Below, in pieces: positions 52,507-61,844 of a stretch of DNA of 64,000 bases. The position numbers were made by a program, and so were the translations under genes. Each line of letters starts with the position of its first letter. Within the stretch, counting starts at the first letter, position 1. Under the pieces are notes generated by a model. The model searched no databases and was not told the origin of the DNA. It saw only the letters and a program-made list of their open reading frames with translations. The stretch covers positions 1,116,001-1,180,000 of the forward strand of contig CAWEOP010000009.1 of assembly GCA_963810755.1 (NCBI GenBank). Direction: 5' to 3'. This DNA is from FEN-1219 sp963810755 (GTDB lineage: Bacteria; Pseudomonadota; Gammaproteobacteria; Steroidobacterales; Rariloculaceae).

Positions 52507-53772
52507 ATGAGCAGAACACCGATCGAACCGCTGGGCGTCCCGGATACCGAGTACCACGACTACGCGGATTCCGAGCAAGCCCGACGCGAGCCCAAGGGTC
52601 TCGACCGTTGGCTCGTGAGCCAAATCACGACGAAGCTCGGTAAAGCTTCTCCCGTCCGATTGGTGCTCTGGGACGAGCCCGACCTCACTCCGCGCGACGG
52701 CACCGTCGTCGTCCGCGTCCTGAGCCGGAAGGCCTTGATGCAGCTCGTCGTCAACCCCGACCTGCACTTCGGCGACCTGTACAGCTCGGGCATGATCGAG
52801 GTCCGCGGCGATCTCCTGATCCTGCTCCAGGAGGCGTATCGCTACACGACCGAGAACACCACGATCGGCTCCCTCGTCGCCCGTGGGCGGCGTATGGCGC
52901 CCGATCTCTCGGAGTCGAAGCGCAACATCCATCACCACTACGACATCGGCAACGATTTCTACAAGCTGTGGCTCGATCGCCAAGCATTGCAGTACACGTG
53001 CGCGTACTACGCCGATCCGAGCATGACGATCGAGCAGGCGCAGCAAGCGAAGATGCACCACGTGTCGCGCAAATTGCAGTTGAAGGCCGGCGAGCGCGTG
53101 GTCGAAGCGGGCGGCGGTTGGGGCGGCTTCGCGATCTTCATGGCGAAGAACTACGGCGTGCACGTGCGCAGCTTCAACATTTCGCGCGAGCAGATCGCCT
53201 ACGCACGGAGCTGGGCCGCGCGCGAAGGGTTGATGGAACGTCTCGAGTTCGTCGAGGACGACTACCGGAACGTCACCGGAACCTACGACGCGTTCGTCTC
53301 CATCGGCATGCTCGAGCACGTCGGCGTGGGCAACTACCGCGAGCTCGGCGCGCTCATGAGCCGGGTGATCACGCGCACGGGGCGCGGCCTCGTGCACACG
53401 ATTGGCCGCGACCAACAGGCGCCGCTCAATCCGTGGATCGACAAACGGATATTCCCGGGCGCGCAGCCTCCGACCCTGCGCGAGATGATGGATCTCTTCG
53501 AGCCGAACCGCCTGTCGGTGCTCGACGTCGAGAACATTCGCCTGCACTACGCAAAAACGCTCGAGCACTGGCTCGAGCGTTACGAGGAGAACGTCGACGC
53601 CGTGCGGTCGCTGTTCGACGAGAAGTTCGTACGCGCATGGCGGCTGTATCTGGTCGGCTCGATCGCCGCGTTCCTTGTCGGCAAGCTGCAGCTCTTCCAG
53701 GTGCTGTACGCGCCCTCCGGTTCGAAGGAAGTGCCGTGGACGCGCGCGCATGTCTACGCCGACCGCTCCTAG
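52507..53772 (+). CDS. cfa: Cyclopropane-fatty-acyl-phospholipid synthase family methyltransferase
   Basis: SAM-dependent enzyme modifying double bonds in membrane lipids, 421 aa. The N-terminal lipid-binding domain is followed by the methyltransferase domain with HHHYDIGNDFYKLWLD, CAYYADPSM, SAM loop VVEAGGGWGGFAIFMA, and SIGMLEHVG. ATG 52507 is chosen for its GGGAG upstream and matching N-terminus. Its end overlaps the FAD oxidoreductase start by 23 bp. This tight pairing resembles TmsB-TmsA (10-methyl fatty acids); plain cyclopropane synthesis is the alternative. Confidence 0.9.
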   Translation: MSRTPIEPLGVPDTEYHDYADSEQARREPKGLDRWLVSQITTKLGKASPVRLVLWDEPDLTPRDGTVVVRVLSRKALMQLVVNPDLHFGDLYSSGMIEVRGDLLILLQEAYRYTTENTTIGSLVARGRRMAPDLSESKRNIHHHYDIGNDFYKLWLDRQALQYTCAYYADPSMTIEQAQQAKMHHVSRKLQLKAGERVVEAGGGWGGFAIFMAKNYGVHVRSFNISREQIAYARSWAAREGLMERLEFVEDDYRNVTGTYDAFVSIGMLEHVGVGNYRELGALMSRVITRTGRGLVHTIGRDQQAPLNPWIDKRIFPGAQPPTLREMMDLFEPNRLSVLDVENIRLHYAKTLEHWLERYEENVDAVRSLFDEKFVRAWRLYLVGSIAAFLVGKLQLFQVLYAPSGSKEVPWTRAHVYADRS

Positions 53773-55096
53773 CAGTTACGCGGAGAAGACGGCTCGGCTG
53801 ACGAGCACCTGGCAAAGCGGAACGGGTCACGTCCGGCTCGCGAAGTCGACGATCTCCAACCTGTTCCGCTACGAGCCGCGCGGTGCCGCCGCGCGCCGCA
53901 TATCCCTGCGGGACTTCAACCACGTGCTCTCGCTCGACGCCGCCGCGCGGACGGTCGAGGTCGAAGGGCTCACGACCTATGAAACCGTCGTCAAGCACTG
54001 CTTGGCCCACGGCTTCTTGCCGCTCGTGGCGCCCGAGCTCAAGCACATCACTGTCGGCGGCGCGACGGTGGGCATCGGCATCGAGTCGACGTGCTTCCGT
54101 TATGGCTTCGTGCACGACGGGCTGATCGAAGCGGACGTTCTGCTGCCGAGCGGCAAGATCGTCACCGCTCGCGCCGACAACGAATACTCCGATCTCTTTC
54201 GCGCGCTGCCGAACTCCTACGGGACGCTCGGCTATATCTTGCGCGCGAAGATCGCGCTGCACCCGGCTGCACCTTACGTCCACTTGCACGTGGAGCGCTT
54301 CGGCAATGCCGGGTCGTATCTCGAAGCGATGCGCGCCGCGACCGCGTCGAACGACCTCGCGTTCGTCGAGGGGCTGTACTTCGAGGATCGCCGCTATTTC
54401 TTGATGACGGGCCGATTCGTAAAGCAGGCACCGAACGTCGAGGATATCGTCCGCAAGAACGTGTTCTATCGGCTAGTCGAGCAGCGTCGCGACATCTACC
54501 TCAGAACCTTCGACTACATCTTCCGCTACGACCCCGATTGGTTCTGGAACGTGCCCGAGACGGGTTTCTACAACCTGTTCCGCCGTTACGCGCCGGAAGA
54601 CTGGCGAAACAGCGCCTTCTATACGAGGTACGTCGCGACGAAGGCGAAAGTGCTGGGCTCGCTCGGCATGGCCTCGCGCGACGTCGAGCCGCTGATCCAA
54701 GACTGGGAAGTCCCTTGGGATCAAGCGGAAGAGCTGATTCGTTTCAGCGTCGCGGAAGTGAAGCTCGACGGCAAGCCGTGGGCCGCCGTTCCGATCAAGA
54801 CGCCTCGGCAGCCGACGATCTACCCGATCAGGCCGAACGAGCTCTACTTCAATCTCGGCTGCTACTGCCAAGTGCGCCGGCCCGCGGGCAAAGAGCCCTA
54901 CTACTACACGAAGATCATGGACAGGAAGTGCTTCGACCTCGGCGGCATCAAGATGCTGTACTCGTCGTCGTTCCTCGACCAGACGGAGTTCGATTCGCTT
55001 TACAACGGCGCCGGGTATCGAGCGCTGAAGGCGAAGTACGACCCCGCCGGCAACGCTCAGACGCTGTACAAGAAAGTCGCGCTCTCGCCGACGTGA
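53750..55096 (+). CDS. FAD-binding oxidoreductase, DHCR24/TmsA-like
   Basis: 448-aa flavoprotein with a PCMH/VAO-type FAD domain: RISLRDFNHVLSLDAAARTV, GLTTYETVVKHCLAHGFLPL, and LKHITVGGATVGIGIESTCF, followed by NSYGTLGYILRAKIAL. The C-terminal part (PIRPNELYFNLGCYCQVRRP) is like sterol delta-24 reductases. Start ATG 53750 lies inside the end of the methyltransferase gene. In 10-methyl fatty-acid biosynthesis an enzyme of this type reduces the methylene intermediate made by a Cfa homologue; this role is inferred from the pairing. Confidence 0.82.
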   Translation: MSTPTAPSSYAEKTARLTSTWQSGTGHVRLAKSTISNLFRYEPRGAAARRISLRDFNHVLSLDAAARTVEVEGLTTYETVVKHCLAHGFLPLVAPELKHITVGGATVGIGIESTCFRYGFVHDGLIEADVLLPSGKIVTARADNEYSDLFRALPNSYGTLGYILRAKIALHPAAPYVHLHVERFGNAGSYLEAMRAATASNDLAFVEGLYFEDRRYFLMTGRFVKQAPNVEDIVRKNVFYRLVEQRRDIYLRTFDYIFRYDPDWFWNVPETGFYNLFRRYAPEDWRNSAFYTRYVATKAKVLGSLGMASRDVEPLIQDWEVPWDQAEELIRFSVAEVKLDGKPWAAVPIKTPRQPTIYPIRPNELYFNLGCYCQVRRPAGKEPYYYTKIMDRKCFDLGGIKMLYSSSFLDQTEFDSLYNGAGYRALKAKYDPAGNAQTLYKKVALSPT

Positions 55097-55099
55097 GAG

Positions 55100-55930
55100 T
55101 CACTTGATCGGCAGCCAGATCTCGACGCCGCCGAGGCCGGTGGCGCCGTCGAACTCCTCGCCGTAACGCTCGAAGGTAGGCGCATCCGCCGCCTCGTACC
55201 CAGATTCCGGTAGCCACGTGCTCCAAATCGTGTGCTGCGTGCGGCGAATCGTGGACACGTGCTCCGCGTGCCGGAACACGGCGTACCGGTGCTCGGGCAC
55301 GCGCACGCGCACGAAGCGCGCCGGCAGCCCCGTGAACGTCCCGACCTCGACGCCGCAGAGATAGTCGAAGTTGCCGTCGTCGTCGCCGTTGTAGCGCACG
55401 CCGTATGCGACGCGTCCAACTTGCCCGGGCACGTGGCCGAAGCTTGGGCTGAATCGCTGCCATTGTGCGGGGATGCCGGCGCTGTCGTCACAGGTGTAGC
55501 GTTCGCCGCTGCCGGCGATCAAGAGCGCGCCGCCGGTCACGATGCGCGGCGGCGCTAGGTCGTCCAGTTTTCTTTGGTCCATGGTGATTGCCTCCACGAG
55601 CTCGATTCCGTCGAGACGACCGTTTGCTCGGATCGCTTCGGGCGTAATCCCGAACTGATCGCGAAACGCACGGGTGAATGCCTCGTGAGAGCCGTACCCG
55701 GAGTCGAGCGCGACGGCGAGAATGTCCGCCGCGCCGTCCGACAACGCGCGCGCCGCCTCGGTGAGGCGCCGGCCGCGCACGTAGCGCATGAGCGAAAAGC
55801 CCGTCACCTCGCCGAACGCGCGTGTCAGATAGAAGCGCGAGGCGCCCGCGTGGCGAGCGATCTCGTCGAGCGACAGCTCGCTCGCGAAATGCCTCTCGAT
55901 GTACCACAACGCGGTGTTGACTGGATTCAC
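55100..55930 (-). CDS. AraC-family regulator with GyrI-like effector domain
   Basis: 276-aa transcription factor. Two helix-turn-helices at the N-terminus (FASELSLDEIARHAGASRFYL and SGYGSHEAFTRAFRDQFGITP) precede an effector-binding GyrI/SOUL-like domain (RFVRVRVPEHRYAVFRHAEH, WLPESGYEAADAPTFERYG). Homology starts at GTG 55930. It is convergent with the FAD oxidoreductase, 3 bp apart. Rob/SoxS-like proteins of this architecture respond to hydrophobic ligands; the target is unknown. Confidence 0.88.
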   Translation of the reverse strand: MNPVNTALWYIERHFASELSLDEIARHAGASRFYLTRAFGEVTGFSLMRYVRGRRLTEAARALSDGAADILAVALDSGYGSHEAFTRAFRDQFGITPEAIRANGRLDGIELVEAITMDQRKLDDLAPPRIVTGGALLIAGSGERYTCDDSAGIPAQWQRFSPSFGHVPGQVGRVAYGVRYNGDDDGNFDYLCGVEVGTFTGLPARFVRVRVPEHRYAVFRHAEHVSTIRRTQHTIWSTWLPESGYEAADAPTFERYGEEFDGATGLGGVEIWLPIK

Positions 55931-56030
55931 TTGAAGCTCTCTCTTCGAGGACGGCTTCAATGTAGGCCCGCGCCGCCCGGCGCGTTTGATCGAAATTGCG
56001 GCGGCAGATTCGCGCGGCCTGACGCGCCCG

Positions 56031-57755
56031 CTAGTCCGCGTCGTCGGCCGTCTTGTCCGCGGCGGCGAGCGCTTCCTGCTCGATCTTCGCCCACGAATCG
56101 CGCAGCGTGACGGTGCGGTTGAACACGGGCTTGCCCGGCTTCGAGACAGCACGCTGTCGGCCACGAAGTAGCCGTTGCGCTCGAACTGAAAATGGTCGCC
56201 TGCCTGCGCATGCGCGAGCGCCGGCTCGAGCGCGGCCTCGACGAGCTTTCAACGAATCGGGGTTCAGCTCCTTGCCGAGGTCGCCGCTCGGGAACGCCGT
56301 CATGAACAGCCGGTCGTAGAGGCGAACCGGCGCGCGGAACGCGTGCTTCGCGGACACCCAGTGAATCGTGCCCTTTACCTTGCGACCGGCATCCTCCGAG
56401 CCGCTGCGCGTCGCGGGGTCGTAGCTGCAGTGCACTTCGGTCACCTCGCCCGCCGTCGTTCTTTACGACGCGCTCGCATTTCACGATGTAGCCGTAGCGC
56501 AGCCGCACCTCGCCGCCCGGCTTCAAGCGATGAAACTTGCTCGGCGCGTTCTCCATGAAGTCCTCGCGCTCGATCAAGACCTCTCTGGAGAACGGCACCT
56601 GGCGGCTACCCATGCGGGCTTGCTCGGATGGTTCGCGGCGTCGAGCCACTCCTCGTTTTCCGCCGGGTAGTTGTCGATGACGAGCTTCAGCGGATCGAGC
56701 ACGCCGAAGCGCCGCGGCGCGATTTCGTTCAAGTCGTCGCGGATGCACCCCTCGAGCAGACTGAGCTCCGCGGCCTTCTTCTTCTTCGTGACGCCGATCC
56801 GATGCACGAATTCGCGGATCGACGCGGGCGTGTAGCCGCGCCGTCTGATCCCCGCGAGCGTCGGCATCCGCGGATCGTTCCAACCCTCGACGTGCCCGTC
56901 GTCGACGAGCTGTTTCAGTAGGCGTTTGCTCGTGACCATGAACATCACGTTCGCGCGCGAGAACTCGATCTGCCGCGGCCGGCTCGAGCCGTGCCAGAGG
57001 TTGTCGAGAAACCAATCGTAGAGCGGGCGGTGATCCTGGAATTCGAGCGAGCACAGCGAATGCGTCGTGCCTTCGATCGCGTCGGACAGCGTGTGCGCGT
57101 AGTCGTACATCGGGTAGATGCACCACTCGTCGCCGGTGCGCTGGTGCGGAACCTTGCGGATTCGATAGAGCGTCGGATCGCGCAGGTTGATGTTCGGCGA
57201 CGCCATGTCGATCTTGGCGCGCAGCACGCACTCGCCTTCCTCGAAGTCGCCGCGCTTCATGCCTTCGAGGAGGCGCAGGTTCTCTTCGACCGGGCGGTCG
57301 CGGTAAGGGCTGTTTCTGCCGGGCTCGGTGAGCGTACCGCGATGCTCGCGGATCTGCTCGGCCGTCAGATGATCGACGTACGCGAGCCCTTTCTTGATGA
57401 GCTCGACGGCATACTGGTAGATCTGCGGGAAGTAGTCGGACGCGTGACGCAACCGGTCGTCCCAGTCGAAACCGAGCCAGCGCACGTCGTTCTTGATGCC
57501 CTCGACGAACTCTTCGGTCTCGCGCTCGGGGTTCGTGTCGTCGAAGCGCAAGAAGCAGGTTCCGCCGAAGTCGTCGGCGACTCCGAAGTCGATGCAGATC
57601 GCTTTCGCATGGCCGATGTGCAGGTACCCGTTCGGCTCGGGCGGGAAGCGCGTCTGCACGCGCCCGCCGTTCTTGCCGGCAGCGACCTCGTCCGCAACGA
57701 TCTGACGAATGAAGTCGGGGCCGCGGGTCGACTCGTCCGTGTGCTCGGTTTCCAT
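56031..57755 (-). CDS. glnS: Glutaminyl-tRNA synthetase, four frameshifts
   Basis: Class I synthetase charging tRNA-Gln; 574 aa if repaired. The first 390 codons are intact: FPPEPNGYLHIGHAK (HIGH), DDTNPERE, and MVTSKRLLKQLVDDG (KMSKS equivalent). Downstream, homology passes through frame changes near 56610 (missing base), 56450 (extra), 56248 (extra) and 56144 (missing), preserving VPFSREVLIEREDFMENAP, RLRYGYIVKC, VKGTIHWVSAKHA and PGKPVFNRTVTLRDSW. Net length is in frame. Probably sequence errors. Confidence 0.92.
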
Positions 57756-57816
57756 GGGCGCGCATTCTCTCCGAATGCGCCCGACCTGTCAGTAGCGCAT
57801 GGCGGCCCGATCGGCG

Positions 57817-60066
57817 CTACTGGCACGCCGCGAGGCTCGCGATCCAGTCGCGGATCAAGGTGACGCCAGCCGTGTCGATCACGTTCGACGCGAGCGGCGG
57901 CATCTGATTCGCGTCGCGGCGGTTCATCCGCGCAACCAGCACCGACACATCCGGATTGCCCGGGGCGATGATCCGAGCGCTCGCACCGAGGCCGAGATCG
58001 CCTGCCGTCGGCGGCACGTCGCACGCGGCGGTGCTGGACAGCAGCGAGGAATAGCGCAGGTCGAGCGGCACGGCCGTCGGGCCTTGGGATCGGTGGCACT
58101 GCGCGCAGTTCGTGTGCAAATAGGCCCGCGCGCGGTCGCCGAGCGGTGCCGACGTGTCGGCCGGATTCGCGAGCTTGGGTTGAGAGGCTGGATCGCCGAG
58201 CGGCGTCGTGAACATCACGACGTTGTCGAGCGTGCGGAGCTCGTTCGCCGTTCGACCCGTGCTCGCGTAGGTGAAGTCGTGATTGAGCTGCGCGCTCTCG
58301 AGCCCGAGCGCAAAACCGGCGGCAGAGGTGTGGCACGTTAGACAGTCGTTGCCGCTCGGATAGATCCAGCTCTGCCCGCCGACGGCAACGGTCTTGCCAC
58401 CTTGCACCAGCGTCGCGTTGGTCTGCTGGCCGTTCCACTCGTAAGTGTAGCCAGCCCACTCGCCGTCCGGATGGCGCATGAACAGGCGCGTCTCGACCAA
58501 GGTGCCGTTCAGGCGAAAGTGCTTCATGAGGACGGTGCCGTTCGGGAACGTGAAGTCGCCGTCGCCGCCGACGGTGATCGAAGTGCCGTTCGGGATCGCG
58601 AGCCAGCGTTCCTTCGCCGCGCCGTCGGACCAGAACCCCGCGGCGACGTCGTACGGAACGAGGCCCGGGGCGGGCTGGCTCGGACTCGACGCGGCCACGC
58701 AGCCCGTGTCCGAGAGCAGCGTGGGCACCGGCTGCGTGGGCGCAGCGCCGCCGCCGTCGACGATCTTGTACAAGCCGCCACCCGCGATGTCGACGACGTA
58801 CAGCTCGCCGTCGTTGCCTTGTCCGAACGACGAGATGCTGAGGCTCGTGTCGAGCAACTCTTGCGCCGTAAAGCCGCCGCTGCCGTTCGATACGAGCCGC
58901 CAGATACGGCCGCTGCCGTAGTCCGCGAACAAGTAGCTTCCGATCAGCGCGGGCAGCGCGCTGCCGCGATAAACGAACCCGCCCGTCACCGAGAAACCTA
59001 GGCTGCGGCCGTACTGATGGACGGGATTCGTGAAACCGGCGCTCGGCAGCGTGCTGCAGATCGGCGCTTGCGTGCCCGAAAACGACCCCGAGCCCTCGCG
59101 GCAATCCCAGCCGTAGTTGCCGCCGCGCGTGACGCGATCGATCTCCTCGAACGCCCCTTGACCCACGTCGCCGACCCACAAGTCGCCGCTCCCCCGGTCG
59201 AAGCTCCAGCGCCACGGGTTGCGAAAGCCCCATGCGTAGATCTCGGGACAGTTGTGCGACGAGTCGGTCCAATCGGCGCTGCACACGGGCTGGTTCGCGA
59301 AAGGATTGTTCGACGGAATCGCATACGGCGCCCCGCCATCCACGTTCAGCCGCAAGAAGGAGCCGAGCAGATCCGTCGTGTCTTGCCCGGTGCTCAGCGG
59401 ATCGCCGCCGTCACCGCCGTCTCCAAACCCGATGTAGAGATCGCCGTCATTCGGGCCGAACGCGATGTTGCCGCCGTCGTGGTTTTCGAACGGCTGGTTG
59501 ACCCGAATGATGTTCTGCCGCGTCGTCGGGTCGATCGCCGCGCCGCCGGGGGCGATCTGAAATCGCGCGATCGTCGACACCATCGGCGAGCCTTCCGTGA
59601 ACGACAGGAAAACCTGGCGGTTCGTTGCCCAATTCGGATGAAACGCCATGCCGAGCAATCCGCCCTCCGAATTCGCGTTCACGGTGACGGACGCGAACGT
59701 GCTCATCGCGCTCACGTTCGCGTTGTTGGCGAACGCGCGGACGCGCCCCGTGCCGCTCGCCCCGCTGCCTTTCTCGAGCACGAACCAGCGCGAGTCGTCG
59801 CCCGGAGCTTGGAGCATCAACAGCGGTTGGTTGAAGGTGAGGCTCGCGAACACGCGCGTGACCGCGATCGTCGCGCCCGCGTTGCCGGACGTCTTGGCCG
59901 GCGCCACGCAGGTCGTGTTCGAGGGACGCGCGTCGAGCCCGACGACGACGCCCGGCGGCGGTGGGTTCGTCGGCGGCGCTTGCTCGTCGCCGTCCGAGGA
60001 GGAGTGACACGCGGCAAGCCAGGCGCAGCACGCAATCATTGCGATGCTTCTAGCAAAAAACTCCAC
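57817..60066 (-). CDS. Lipoprotein glucose/sorbosone dehydrogenase with two-CxxCH C-terminal domain
   Basis: 749-aa exported protein. A lipobox WLAAC (Cys about 20) is followed by a Pro-rich linker and a six-bladed PQQ-type sugar dehydrogenase domain (GLLGMAFHPNW, NHDGGNIAFGPNDGDLYIGFGDGG, YAWGFRNPWRWSFD, RGGNYGWDC). The last 270 residues form a separate domain with CLTCH and CAQCH, possible haem c sites; it recalls the HNE_0200-type domain. It may oxidise a sugar and pass electrons to its own haems. Intact frame; no PQQ synthesis genes nearby. Confidence 0.85.
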   Translation of the reverse strand: MEFFARSIAMIACCAWLAACHSSSDGDEQAPPTNPPPPGVVVGLDARPSNTTCVAPAKTSGNAGATIAVTRVFASLTFNQPLLMLQAPGDDSRWFVLEKGSGASGTGRVRAFANNANVSAMSTFASVTVNANSEGGLLGMAFHPNWATNRQVFLSFTEGSPMVSTIARFQIAPGGAAIDPTTRQNIIRVNQPFENHDGGNIAFGPNDGDLYIGFGDGGDGGDPLSTGQDTTDLLGSFLRLNVDGGAPYAIPSNNPFANQPVCSADWTDSSHNCPEIYAWGFRNPWRWSFDRGSGDLWVGDVGQGAFEEIDRVTRGGNYGWDCREGSGSFSGTQAPICSTLPSAGFTNPVHQYGRSLGFSVTGGFVYRGSALPALIGSYLFADYGSGRIWRLVSNGSGGFTAQELLDTSLSISSFGQGNDGELYVVDIAGGGLYKIVDGGGAAPTQPVPTLLSDTGCVAASSPSQPAPGLVPYDVAAGFWSDGAAKERWLAIPNGTSITVGGDGDFTFPNGTVLMKHFRLNGTLVETRLFMRHPDGEWAGYTYEWNGQQTNATLVQGGKTVAVGGQSWIYPSGNDCLTCHTSAAGFALGLESAQLNHDFTYASTGRTANELRTLDNVVMFTTPLGDPASQPKLANPADTSAPLGDRARAYLHTNCAQCHRSQGPTAVPLDLRYSSLLSSTAACDVPPTAGDLGLGASARIIAPGNPDVSVLVARMNRRDANQMPPLASNVIDTAGVTLIRDWIASLAACQ

Positions 60067-60262
60067 GTGGACTCCCTGTACACTGGCTCCGTCGCCTCAT
60101 GCTGCCAGTCTCCGAGCCGAAAACAAGGGATTTCTTGTCGGCGATCAACGACATGGACGAACCGGCCGCGAGTAAGTTCCACGTCGAATTTGGTCGGTCT
60201 GCCGCTCGGCATGCGTTTTGCTTGACCGAACCTAGACGCTGGCGAAAATGCGAGGCATGAAC

Positions 60263-61807
60263 ATGAAGTCGTCGAACGGGGTCCTAGCGCCGCTGCTAGC
60301 GGCGCTCATGGGCTGCACGATCAACCCGGTCACAGGCAATCGCGAGCTCGCGCTGGTATCCGCAGACCAGGAGATCTCGATCGGCGAGCAGCAGTACGCG
60401 CCGTCGCGCCAGATGCAGGGGGGCGACTACTCGCTCGATCCACAGCTCACGACGTACGTCCGCGGCGTGGGACAAAAGCTCGCGGTCGTGAGCGACCGCG
60501 ACCTCCCGTACGAGTTCGCCGTGCTGAACAGCTCGGTGCCGAACGCGTGGGCGCTGCCGGGCGGAAAGATCGCCGTGAATCGCGGCCTGTTGACGGAGCT
60601 CAACTCGGAAGCCGAGCTCGCGGCCGTGCTGGGCCACGAGATCGTGCATGCGGCCGCGCGCCACGGCGCGCTCGCGATGCAGCGCGGGTTGCTGCTGCAG
60701 GGCGCGCTGCTCGCGACGGCCGTCATCACGCAGCGCGACAACGACTCCGGCCTCGCCGTAGGCGCCGCGAGCGTCGGCGCGCAGCTGATCACGCAGCGCA
60801 ACAGCCGCGAAGCCGAGCTCGAGTCCGATCACTACGGCATGACGTATATGTCGAAAGCCGGATACGACCCGCAGGCGGCGGTGACGTTGCAGGAGACGTT
60901 CGTGCGCCTCGCTGAGCAAAACGGCGGCGAAAGCGGCAAGCTCGCAGCGCTGTTCGCCAGCCATCCGCCTTCCACCGAGCGCGTCGAGAAGAACCGCGCG
61001 ATGGCAGCGACGTTGCCGAAGGGTGGCGACGTGGGGCGCGAGCGGTACCAAACGGCCACCGCGACGTTGCGGCAGCGCGCACCGGCCTACAAGGCGTACG
61101 ACGACGCACGCATGGCGCTCGGCGAGAAAAAGCCGGCCGAAGCAGAGCGGCTTGCGCAGCAAGCCGTGAAGCTCGTGCCAGCCGAAGCGCAGTTTCACGC
61201 GCTGCTCGGCGACATCGACGCAAGCCAGAAACACTACGACGACGCGATCAAACACTACGGCGACGCGATCGCGCGCAACGACAACTTCTTCTACTACCAC
61301 CTTCAGAAGGGGCTCGCACACCGGCAGCTGCGGCAGTGGGACAACGCGACCACCGAGCTCGAAGCCAGCAACCAGCTGCTCCCGACGGCCGAGGCCGAAT
61401 ACGCGCTCGGCACGATCGCGGAGCAGCGCGGCGACCGCGCGAAGGCGCTCGAGCACTATGCGCGCGCCGCCCAATCCGGCGACGAAGCCGGCGCGGCCGC
61501 GCAGGACGCGAGCGTGCGCCTAGACCTGCCCGCGAATCCCGGCAAGTACCTCGCGGTGCGCGGCGGACTCGACGAGCGCGGGCAATTGATCGTGGACCTC
61601 GCGAATCCCACGCGCTTGACGGTCGCCGACGTCACGGTCGCCGTGCGCTACGCGGACGCGCAGGGCGCGGTGCGCGAGATCAACCGGCGCTTTACCGGCG
61701 ATCTCGCTCCGGGAGCGGGTTCGCGCTGGGCGACGGGGCTCGGACCGTTCACCAGCAACGAGGCGTATCAAGTCGGAGTTGCCGAAGCGCGCGTCGTCGG
61801 GGAGTAG
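60263..61807 (+). CDS. M48-family zinc protease lipoprotein with TPR domain (BepA/YfgC-like)
   Basis: 514 aa. Three ATGs are close; 60263 has GAGG 7 nt upstream and yields a lipoprotein signal with LMGC (Cys18). The zinc motif GHEIVHAAARH is at about 124-134, with the third-ligand region EAELESDHYG downstream. TPR-like repeats occupy residues about 270-420, and a C-terminal beta domain follows. Relatives degrade stalled LptD/BAM substrates in the periplasm. The extra C-terminal domain (LTVADVTVAVRYADAQGAV) is not in E. coli BepA. Confidence 0.88.
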   Translation: MKSSNGVLAPLLAALMGCTINPVTGNRELALVSADQEISIGEQQYAPSRQMQGGDYSLDPQLTTYVRGVGQKLAVVSDRDLPYEFAVLNSSVPNAWALPGGKIAVNRGLLTELNSEAELAAVLGHEIVHAAARHGALAMQRGLLLQGALLATAVITQRDNDSGLAVGAASVGAQLITQRNSREAELESDHYGMTYMSKAGYDPQAAVTLQETFVRLAEQNGGESGKLAALFASHPPSTERVEKNRAMAATLPKGGDVGRERYQTATATLRQRAPAYKAYDDARMALGEKKPAEAERLAQQAVKLVPAEAQFHALLGDIDASQKHYDDAIKHYGDAIARNDNFFYYHLQKGLAHRQLRQWDNATTELEASNQLLPTAEAEYALGTIAEQRGDRAKALEHYARAAQSGDEAGAAAQDASVRLDLPANPGKYLAVRGGLDERGQLIVDLANPTRLTVADVTVAVRYADAQGAVREINRRFTGDLAPGAGSRWATGLGPFTSNEAYQVGVAEARVVGE

Positions 61808-61840
61808 CGCGCGAGCCCGGACGAGTATCCGGGGCGCGCG
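61808..61840. terminator. strong bidirectional hairpin
   Basis: CGCGCG and CCCGGA on the left pair with TCCGGG and CGCGCG on the right, separated by CGAGTA, with a small bulge. It occupies the gap between the convergent protease gene and the exported-protein gene. No T-tract follows. Confidence 0.5.
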
Positions 61841-61844
61841 ATGC

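Noticed and set aside
52336..53751. 471-aa open frame antisense to the cfa-like gene
   Set aside because: The plus strand encodes a well-conserved methyltransferase; the antisense product has no recognisable domain.
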